A stretch of 64,000 nt of DNA, taken from positions 1 through 64,000 of the forward strand of contig NZ_JAGTJJ010000044.1 of NCBI RefSeq assembly GCF_028435365.1. Direction: 5' to 3'. The stretch is from Polyangium jinanense (GTDB lineage Bacteria; Myxococcota; Polyangia; Polyangiales; Polyangiaceae). A program made the translations under genes and the position numbers. Of this stretch, positions 58,238 through 64,000 are shown piece by piece. The notes below the pieces were generated by a model. The model was not told where the DNA came from, searched no databases, and saw only the letters and a list, made by a program, of their open reading frames with translations. The stretch's first letter is position 1. Each line of letters opens with the position of its first letter.

Positions 58238-59368
58238 ATGACGACTGCCCCCGAATCCGATTTCGATCTCGCCACGATGCGCCTCGCGCTCGAGGAGGCG
58301 AGGAAGTCCCAGCCATCGCCGAATCCGCCGGTCGGGGCCATTGTCGTCAGCGAAGCGGGCGAGGTCGTCGCGACGTCCTACCACATCCGCGCCGGCGAGG
58401 AACACGCCGAGACCGCCGCCCTGCGTCGCGCCGGCGAGGCCGCGCGCGGCGGCACGCTCTACGTCACGCTCGAGCCCTGCAATCACCACGGCCGGACGCC
58501 GCCCTGCGTCGACAACATCCTGCGGGCAGGCATTCGGCGCGTCGTCATCGGTTGCCTCGATCCGAACCCGAACGTCGAGGGCGGGGGCGCGGCGCGGCTC
58601 ACCGAGTCGGGCGTCACGGTCGACGTCGGCGTCGCGGGCGCCGAGGCGCGCGCACTCATCGCGCCGTGGGCGAAGTTCATCACGACGGGCATGCCGTACG
58701 TGTCGCTGAAGCTCGCGCTCTCGCTCGACGGGCGCATCGCGACCCGCAGCGGCGCCTCGAAGTGGGTCACGGGCCCCGAGGCGCGGGCGAAAGTCCAGGA
58801 GCTTCGCGCGCAGCACGACGTCGTCGGCGTCGGCATCGGGACGGCGCTGGCGGACGATCCGCGCCTCACGGTGCGTACGCCCGGGCTCGCCGAGCAGGGG
58901 CGTTGCCCGACGCGCGCGGTCTTCGACACGCACCTGCGCTTGCCGCTGCACAGTCGGCTCGTGCAAACCGCGCGCGAGGTGCCGACGTGGGTGCTCACAG
59001 GCGAGGACGCGCCGGGGGCAAACGAGCAGGCGCTCGCCGACGCAGGATGCGTGGTGCTGCGTGTGCCAAACTCGGCAGAAGGCCGGGTGGAGGTGTCGGC
59101 AGCGCTGCGGATCCTCGCAGCGCAGGGCGTGGTGTCGATCCTCGTCGAGGGCGGCGCGGAGCTCGCGGGCAGTCTGCTCGCGGCGCGTCTCGCGGACGAG
59201 CTCCACGCGTTCATCGCGCCAATCCTGCTCGGGCCGCGTGGTCGTCCCGGAGCAGTCGACTGGGCAGGCCCGGACACGCCGAGCGAGGCGCCGCGGATCG
59301 TCGATCCGCGATGGGCGCTCTGCGGCCGCGACGCGTACGTCAGCGGGCCGCTGTCATTCCCGCGTTGA
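58238..59368 (+). CDS. ribD: Riboflavin biosynthesis deaminase/reductase
   Basis: RibD (376 residues) carries out the deamination and reduction steps after GTP cyclohydrolase II. The deaminase half has HAE (56-58) and PCNHHGRTPPC (80-90) as zinc site; the reductase half begins near YVSLKLALSLDGRIATRSG. No FMN riboswitch or other rib gene follows: the next 370 bases are mainly the palindromic repeats. It starts 17 bases after nrdR and probably shares its transcript. Confidence 0.96.
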   Translation: MTTAPESDFDLATMRLALEEARKSQPSPNPPVGAIVVSEAGEVVATSYHIRAGEEHAETAALRRAGEAARGGTLYVTLEPCNHHGRTPPCVDNILRAGIRRVVIGCLDPNPNVEGGGAARLTESGVTVDVGVAGAEARALIAPWAKFITTGMPYVSLKLALSLDGRIATRSGASKWVTGPEARAKVQELRAQHDVVGVGIGTALADDPRLTVRTPGLAEQGRCPTRAVFDTHLRLPLHSRLVQTAREVPTWVLTGEDAPGANEQALADAGCVVLRVPNSAEGRVEVSAALRILAAQGVVSILVEGGAELAGSLLAARLADELHAFIAPILLGPRGRPGAVDWAGPDTPSEAPRIVDPRWALCGRDAYVSGPLSFPR

Positions 59369-59400
59369 GCTGGGCATTGGTCTCATCTGGGAGGCGCTGA

Positions 59401-59520
59401 GCTGGGGCGTTGCCCCAGGCCCCACCAGGGGTTGTCCACCCCTGGACCCGGACCAGCGCAAGCGCTGGACCCGGGGTCGATGAACTGCGCATCGCGCAGT
59501 TCATCGAACAGGCCAGGTCA
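59401..59520 (-). repeat. Modular palindromic repeat, copy B (inverted)
   Basis: This copy runs opposite to copy A and is nearly identical to it over about 95 bases. Hairpins are CTGGGGC-gtt-GCCCCAG, CCAGGGG/CCCCTGG, CCAGCGC-aa-GCGCTGG and GAACTGCGC-atc-GCGCAGTTC. Compared with copy A, the GGGG hairpin has C-G and T-A pairs exchanged at matching positions. It begins 32 bases after the ribD stop. Confidence 0.85.
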
Positions 59521-59616
59521 AGACCAACGACGACCGACCGCAACGCTGACGATTCAACAGGCGACGGGCCCGTTGCCAGCGGGCAACGCACCTTCCTGGT
59601 CTTGCCACGGGCCTGT

Positions 59617-59735
59617 GGGAAGAACTGCGCATCGCGCAGTTCTTCCCCAAAAGGTCCAGGGCTTGCCCTGGTTCGGGTCGAGGGGCGAACAGCCCCCGCG
59701 GGGCCCGGGGCAGCGCCCCGGCGCGACGCTTTCGA
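59617..59735 (+). repeat. Modular palindromic repeat, copy C
   Basis: This diverged copy has the same module order as copy A. The first stem is GGGAAGAACTGCGC-atc-GCGCAGTTCTTCCC; the outer bases differ from copies A and B but pair perfectly. The second reads CCAGGGC-tt-GCCCTGG, where A has CCAGCGC/GCGCTGG. It ends with CGCGACGCTTTCGAC and reaches to within three bases of the def stop. Copies B and C face each other across 96 bases. Confidence 0.8.
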
Positions 59736-59738
59736 CCA

Positions 59739-60248
59739 TCAACCCGTCGCGTCTGCGCGCTTCTGCATCTTGCGCTGGATGATGCGCTTCTTCAGCATGC
59801 CCACGCGGTCGATCATCAGCACGCCGTCGAGGTGATCGTTCTCGTGCTGGATCGCCACTGCGAGCAGACCGTCGGCCGCGAGCTCGAACGTCTTGCCGTC
59901 GCGGCCCTGGGCGCGCACGCGGACCTCGGTCGCGCGCTTGATGTCCTCGCTCACGCCGGGGAACGACAAACAGCCCTCGGGACCGACCTCTTCGCCGACC
60001 TTTGACAGGATTTCCGGGTTGACGAAGACCATGAGGTTGCTTGGTTCGTCCTCGGCGGCGATGTCGATGATGAAGATCCGGTGCGGCTCGCCGATCTGCG
60101 TGGCCGCGAGTCCCACGCCTGGCGCTGCGTACATGGTCTCGGCCATGTCGTCGATGAGCCGCTCGAGCTCGGGCGTGATGCGCTCGACCGGCTGGGCCTT
60201 CTGGCGAAGGCGAGGGTCGGGATAATGCAGGATGGTGCGGATGGCCAT
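59739..60248 (-). CDS. def: Peptide deformylase
   Basis: Def (169 residues) removes the formyl group from nascent proteins. The three motifs are GVGLAATQIG (44-53), EGCLSFPG with metal ligand Cys93, and QHENDHLDG with His135, Glu136 and His139. The length is normal. It is alone on the minus strand, without fmt or priA. Repeat copy C lies at its 3' end and may serve as its transcript end. Confidence 0.97.
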   Translation of the reverse strand: MAIRTILHYPDPRLRQKAQPVERITPELERLIDDMAETMYAAPGVGLAATQIGEPHRIFIIDIAAEDEPSNLMVFVNPEILSKVGEEVGPEGCLSFPGVSEDIKRATEVRVRAQGRDGKTFELAADGLLAVAIQHENDHLDGVLMIDRVGMLKKRIIQRKMQKRADATG

Positions 60249-60381
60249 GTTCGCTTCTTGTTGCCCTTGGAACCGCCGCTGCCGCTACGTCACCGGCGGC
60301 AGGGTGCATACAGGGTAGCCTAGTCGAACGTCGTCGTCCTGCCGAGACTCGTCAAGACGCGCTCGGCCCGCCGACGACGCT

Positions 60382-62439
60382 TTACTTCGCGCGTCGGAAG
60401 ATCGCTGGATCGACCGGCGTCCCCCGTGCTGCCAGGTCCTCCGCGATGGCTGGGACCACGCCCGTCGGGTGGAGACTGCCTTCGATCGTCCCGCCCGCGG
60501 CGGTCCGTTCGATGATGAATGTGAAGAGGTCCCGCGCCACGAGCGCGCCGCCTTCCACCCGCAGATCTGCGACCCGCATGAGCCGCGCGCGGCCGTCGCG
60601 AAGCCGGGCCACTTCGAGCACGAGGTCGAATGCGCTCGCAAGCGCCTCCCGCGCTGCCTCCACGGTCGTGCCTGGGCGCGCCGTCACGAGGTCGGCCGTG
60701 AGCCGGGCGAGCGCATGGCGCAAGGTCGGCGCGCGCGTTGCCGCGAGCACGCTGCCCGCGCCCTCGCCGAGGGCCCCTACGAGCTCGGAGGCTGCAGGTC
60801 CGGCGAGTGCGCCGATCACGATGCGGTCGGGACGCATCCGTGCGGCGACACGTGTCGCGTTTGCCGCCGCGTCCGCGCTCGGGCCGAGCGGGATCGACAG
60901 CGCGTTCGTGTGGAGGACGGGGATCTCGTCGTCGTCTTGCAGCGACACGACGCGCTCCTCTGCGGCGAAGCCTTGCGCGAGCGCTGCGACGAGGGATCCG
61001 TGCCCCGAGCCCATCGGCCCGGCCACGAGCACGTTTGCGCGACCGGCCATGCATTGCGAGAGCAGCGTCGCCACGGCCCGCGAGACGAGCCCTGCGCGCA
61101 CGAGATCTTCCAGCGTGCTCGCCTCGATCCGCTGCGGCTTGCGCAGCACGACGAGCAGCCCTTTCGCGCCCGGCGCGGGCACGACCCCGAGGATACGAAA
61201 TCCCTCCGGCGTGACGACGTCCACCGCGCCCGGCGCCTCGAACGGCGTGCCTGCGCGCACGAGAAGCCGCCTGAGCGCCCGCGCTGCGGCCTCTTCGCTC
61301 GTGAACGGCATCTCGCCGGTTGGTGTCTTGCGGCTCTTGCGGAATGCGACGAGCCGCGTGTTCCCTTGCACGTGGATCTCAAGCACGTCGTCGTCTGCGA
61401 GCAGCGGCCCGATCGCGCCGAGCTCCAGGATCTCGCGCCGCGCTTCCACTGCGAGCTCCGCGATGCCCACGCCGTCCGGCACGAGGCCCGCGGTCTTCAT
61501 CCCGGCCACGCGTTCCTCGATCGTCGTCGCGATCTTCGTGGCGAACGTCGACGAGATCGGCGCGCCCGTGGCGAGCGGGGCGAGGTCCACGCCCTCGGCC
61601 ACGCGCTCCACGAGGGTCACGAGTGCGGCGCGGTGCGGGGCCGACGGGCCCGGCGTCGGCTCCGAGTTCGTACGATTCACCGGGGACGGAGGCACCGCCG
61701 TCGGGCCGGGCGGCATCGCGTGCCGCGATGGGAACGCCTGCCCGAAGGCAGGCGGGAAGGGGCTTTGCGGTGGCGCGGGGATGCTCGACGCCGTGGGCCG
61801 CGGGCCGGCGCTCAGCGTGGGCGGACCGGCTGCGGTGTGCGGCGGCAGCGGCGAGAGTGCGGTGGGCGAGAGCATCGAGCCGCTTGGCTTCGTGCTTGCG
61901 GTTGGACGTGGCACGCGCGGCGGGGCGGGCACGGGGACCGGCGCCTCGTCGGGATCGTTCTCCAGCGGGAAGTGGCTGACCACGTCCGCGGCTTGCTCGC
62001 CGGTGAGAATGCCCGGGTCGCGGGGTTTGGCGGGGATGGCCGAGGGCGGGCCTCCGGGCGACGAGAGCGGACCTTCGATCGAGCCCATGTCGGGCATCGC
62101 GTTGAACTCGCCGCTCGGCATACGCCCGCCGGCGAGCGAAGTGCCGGGGCCGGCTTCGATGCGCAGGACGAAGTCGCCGATGTAGATCTTGTCGCCTTCG
62201 CGGACGAGCGTCGGCTGCCCGATCTTGCGGCCGTTGACGTACGTGCCGTTCGTGCTCTTCAGGTCGGTGACGATGAAGCGGCCGTCACGCAGGACCAGGC
62301 GCGCGTGCCGCTTCGACACGTTGCCTTTCGGCAGCATGAGGTCGTTGCCTTGCACGCGGCCGACGTTGATCTCCGCGCGATCGAAGGATTCGCGCCGCTC
62401 GGCGCCGCCCTTCTCGCTGATGATGACCGAGAAAATCAT
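60382..62439 (-). CDS. FHA domain fused to a degenerate CpaF/TadA-type ATPase
   Basis: A 685-residue protein. Residues 1-95 are an FHA domain with its phosphothreonine residues intact (GR at 27-28, SKRH at 42-45, TNG at 63-65). A Pro-rich linker follows. The C-terminal part resembles CpaF/TadA secretion ATPases (VEARREILELGAIGPLLADDDV). Its nucleotide motifs are broken: Walker A reads GPMGSGHGS (474-482) with His480 for the usual lysine, and the GEVRG glutamate position reads GALAG (Ala544); LAATRA replaces STLHAN. It is likely an inactive or regulatory CpaF relative that responds to kinase signals. The ATG at 62439 gives the FHA start; no other Tad genes are adjacent. Confidence 0.9.
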   Translation of the reverse strand: MIFSVIISEKGGAERRESFDRAEINVGRVQGNDLMLPKGNVSKRHARLVLRDGRFIVTDLKSTNGTYVNGRKIGQPTLVREGDKIYIGDFVLRIEAGPGTSLAGGRMPSGEFNAMPDMGSIEGPLSSPGGPPSAIPAKPRDPGILTGEQAADVVSHFPLENDPDEAPVPVPAPPRVPRPTASTKPSGSMLSPTALSPLPPHTAAGPPTLSAGPRPTASSIPAPPQSPFPPAFGQAFPSRHAMPPGPTAVPPSPVNRTNSEPTPGPSAPHRAALVTLVERVAEGVDLAPLATGAPISSTFATKIATTIEERVAGMKTAGLVPDGVGIAELAVEARREILELGAIGPLLADDDVLEIHVQGNTRLVAFRKSRKTPTGEMPFTSEEAAARALRRLLVRAGTPFEAPGAVDVVTPEGFRILGVVPAPGAKGLLVVLRKPQRIEASTLEDLVRAGLVSRAVATLLSQCMAGRANVLVAGPMGSGHGSLVAALAQGFAAEERVVSLQDDDEIPVLHTNALSIPLGPSADAAANATRVAARMRPDRIVIGALAGPAASELVGALGEGAGSVLAATRAPTLRHALARLTADLVTARPGTTVEAAREALASAFDLVLEVARLRDGRARLMRVADLRVEGGALVARDLFTFIIERTAAGGTIEGSLHPTGVVPAIAEDLAARGTPVDPAIFRRAK

Positions 62440-62562
62440 TCCGCTCGGGCGGCCTTGCGGGATCGGCCCCGGGCCACGCCCGGCAATACGAGCAAGCCCC
62501 GAGGAGCATGTCAACGAAGAGGGGACGATCGCGCGCGGGTGGGGACGGAGACGGATGACGGA

Positions 62563-62856
62563 TCAGCGCGGCTTGCGGGCGGAGGCGGAGGAAGGCGGGA
62601 TCGAGGTGGGGTCGCCGTTTTCGCGGCGGTCTTTCATGTCACCGGCGACGAGGGCGAGGAGCTCGCCGGCGACCGACATCACGTCTTCTTCGGCGAGACC
62701 TCCCTGGCGCATTTCGCGGTAGATGGTCTTTGCGAGGATGCGGAGCGCCCGCGGATCGCGGGAGGCGTGTTCATAAGGGCGGGGCCGCTGCGTCGCGTCA
62801 CCGCTCCCCTCGGAAGGGGCGCCCGTGATCTCGGCTTTGGGGGTGGGGAACTCCAT
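62563..62856 (-). CDS. Small protein of unknown function
   Basis: A 97-residue product with a predicted helical centre (ALRILAKTIYREMRQGGLAEEDVMSVAGELLALVAGDM) and unstructured ends rich in Pro, Ser and Arg. No signal peptide or known motif. It lies 123 bases upstream of the FHA/CpaF-like gene on the same strand and could be its partner. The coding potential is supported by codon pattern and helix amphipathicity, but homology was not tested. Confidence 0.6.
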   Translation of the reverse strand: MEFPTPKAEITGAPSEGSGDATQRPRPYEHASRDPRALRILAKTIYREMRQGGLAEEDVMSVAGELLALVAGDMKDRRENGDPTSIPPSSASARKPR

Positions 62857-63164
62857 GCCGGCCGCCCCTTGCGATGGTCGTGCCGAAGCCGGGGCGTCTG
62901 AATTTCGGTCATTTCCCGGTCATATTTTACCCGGGAAGCGAACGCCTTTACGCACGTGCGTCACGCGCGGTGCGTTTTCGATTTCGCAGGGTGCGTCAAC
63001 GGCGGGTGTGTGCTCGCGTGCCTTCCATGGGTGGCACTCCGCTTGACGGTCGGACGAGCGGACGTCTACCTTGGCGCCGCTCGACCGGGGGCGCGTGCGC
63101 TGGATACGCGCGGAATCGTGGGGATCGACAGCGATCGGCGAGCACCGTGTGAAGTGGAGGAGTT
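62857..63164. other. Divergent intergenic region before the cold-shock gene
   Basis: This 308-bp stretch separates the small minus-strand gene from the cold-shock gene. Part of it, about 62890..62970, is less GC-rich than the flanks. It holds the candidate cold-shock promoter and no supportable gene. Confidence 0.55.
63043..63072 (+). promoter_or_regulatory. Candidate cold-shock gene promoter
   Basis: TTGACG (63043..63048) is followed after 18 bases by TACCTT. The leader to the start codon would be about 86 bases, long enough for the structured 5' end typical of cold-shock messages. Confidence 0.45.
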
Positions 63165-63383
63165 ATGGCAGTAGGTAAAGTCAAGTGGTTCAATGACGAG
63201 AAGGGCTGGGGGTTCATCAAGCAGGACACGGGCCCCGACGTCTTCGTCCACTACTCTCAGATCCAGCAGCCGGACGCGGGTCGGAAGCGTCTCTTCGAGG
63301 ACGAGACCGTCGAGTTCGAGATCAAGGAGGGCCCCAAGGGCCTGCAGGCCATCAACGTGATGCGCCTCGCCGCCGCGAGCTGA
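63165..63383 (+). CDS. Cold-shock domain protein
   Basis: A 72-residue single cold-shock domain. RNA-binding motifs are RNP1 KGWGFIK (13-19) and RNP2 VFVHYS (26-31). It binds single-stranded RNA or DNA and may melt RNA structure in the cold or at other times. The ATG follows a strong GGAGGAG. It is monocistronic, ending at a terminator. Whether it is cold-induced is not shown. Confidence 0.97.
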   Translation: MAVGKVKWFNDEKGWGFIKQDTGPDVFVHYSQIQQPDAGRKRLFEDETVEFEIKEGPKGLQAINVMRLAAAS

Positions 63384-63403
63384 GCTGAGCTGAGCTAGTC
63401 GTC

Positions 63404-63445
63404 ACCCGGCGCCTCGGACCTCGCACCGTCCGACGGCGCCGGGTT
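63404..63445. terminator. Terminator after the cold-shock gene
   Basis: ACCCGGCGCCTCGGAC and GTCCGACGGCGCCGGGT form a long GC stem with one bulged C and an 8-base loop. It lies between the convergent cold-shock and metallophosphoesterase genes and can serve both. Confidence 0.75.
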
Positions 63446-63465
63446 CGTTTCCGGCTCCCCCCTGC

Positions 63466-64000
63466 TCATCCCTTCGGAATCGGCACTTCGGAAAACGTCT
63501 TCGTCGCGGGATCGAGCCTGCACGAGCTGATCGACTGGATCGCCCCGGAGGCGTCGTCGATCTCGTACAGGTTGAAGCCCGCCATGCGCTCGTCGCTGTC
63601 GTGCAGGAGCGATGCGCTCGTCGCGCCGACCGCGTCGATGTGGCCCCGCGCCGTCGGCAGCGTGCGGTGGATGCGCCGGTGCAGGTGTCCGTGCAGCAAG
63701 AGGCCCCGCTCGACCCCGCGCAGGAGATCGCCCTGCTCCCGTGCGTCGTAGAGCCCCTCGAGCAGCCTCTTCGCGAGCCGCGGCGGGTTGTGCCACGGGT
63801 GGTGCTGGAGCAGGATGGGCGTGCGCGAGCGCACTTCCGGGTGGGAGAGCACCCGCGAGAGCGCATCGAGCTGCTTCGGGCGGAGGGCGCCGGCCGCGAC
63901 GAGCGGCGGCCTCGGCACGGCCGTCGACAGGCCGATGAGCGCGACCGGGCCGCGCAGGCGCACGAAGGGGAAGGGGCCCGGGATCTCGGGGAGATCGGTC
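63466..64000 (-). CDS. Metallophosphoesterase, N-terminus cut by window edge
   Basis: The frame remains open to the right edge of the window, so the start and first motifs (such as DxH and GDxxD) lie outside. The visible 178 residues hold the later calcineurin-like motifs: ILLQHHPWHNPP and GLLLHGHLHRRIH, whose histidines are metal ligands. Substrate is unknown. A short internal GTG start would lose the N-terminal half and is unlikely to be the real start. Confidence 0.85.
   Translation of the reverse strand, partial: TDLPEIPGPFPFVRLRGPVALIGLSTAVPRPPLVAAGALRPKQLDALSRVLSHPEVRSRTPILLQHHPWHNPPRLAKRLLEGLYDAREQGDLLRGVERGLLLHGHLHRRIHRTLPTARGHIDAVGATSASLLHDSDERMAGFNLYEIDDASGAIQSISSCRLDPATKTFSEVPIPKG

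Noticed and set aside
63377..63398. Short GAGCT repeats after the cold-shock gene
   Set aside because: Only about four 5-base units; probably a local slip product without visible role, and the terminator lies after it.

Overview
The window looks like a chromosomal segment of a large-genome, high-GC myxobacterium, probably from the Polyangium/Sorangium side of the group. This is inferred from the gene style, not from a search: very high third-position GC, many lipoproteins of unknown function, FHA and Ser/Thr-kinase signalling proteins, a bacterial mevalonate cluster, GTG starts and 4-bp ATGA/GTGA overlaps inside operons. No phage, insertion sequence, CRISPR array or plasmid gene was seen. Most of the segment is housekeeping, with a few unusual proteins and one repeated palindromic element.

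Layout. 0-5 kb: a structured repeat, then two overlapping genes for large surface lipoproteins. 5-11.5 kb: mutS, a soluble Ser/Thr kinase, a hemerythrin-like protein, then on the minus strand a zinc-ribbon/Gly-Pro-repeat/DUF4234 protein and a DUF2752 membrane protein. 12-20.7 kb: a respiratory complex I operon nuoE-F-J-K-L-M-N whose NuoL carries a His-rich loop and an extra C-terminal domain, followed by a lipoprotein. 21.9-31.5 kb (minus strand): hemW and a TPR protein, then a mevalonate/isoprenoid cluster (prenyl synthase, mevalonate kinase, diphosphomevalonate decarboxylase, phosphomevalonate kinase, HMG-CoA reductase), then hisC and a TPR lipoprotein. 31.8-37.3 kb: a bifunctional Rel/SpoT enzyme, a YkgJ-type cysteine cluster protein, a Memo-family protein, and an FHA/AAA/Fis regulator. 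37.6-37.9 kb: two identical tRNA-Gly(GCC) genes with a promoter and a strong terminator.

37.9-48.1 kb: a RavA-like MoxR ATPase, an RluB/RsuA pseudouridine synthase, a 52-bp tandem repeat, a cupin, two overlapping lipoproteins with Asp-rich calcium-type repeats, a ribbon-helix-helix protein, lepA, a lipoprotein, and an M16 peptidase pair (active plus inactive). 48.2-52.1 kb (minus strand): an ECF sigma factor, pyrB, pyrR and a multi-pass membrane protein. 52.2-59.4 kb: yceD-rpmF-fabH-fabD-fabG-acpP-fabF-nrdR-ribD, with no plsX. 59.4-59.7 kb: two further copies of the structured repeat. 59.7-62.9 kb (minus strand): peptide deformylase, an FHA protein fused to a CpaF-like ATPase whose nucleotide-binding motifs are broken, and a small protein. 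The window ends with a cold-shock protein and a metallophosphoesterase cut by the right edge.

The points most worth following are the modular palindromic repeat, whose three copies keep their stems through paired base changes; the FHA/pseudo-CpaF protein; the extended NuoL in a split nuo operon; and the FHA/AAA/Fis regulator that lacks the motifs of a working sigma-54 activator.
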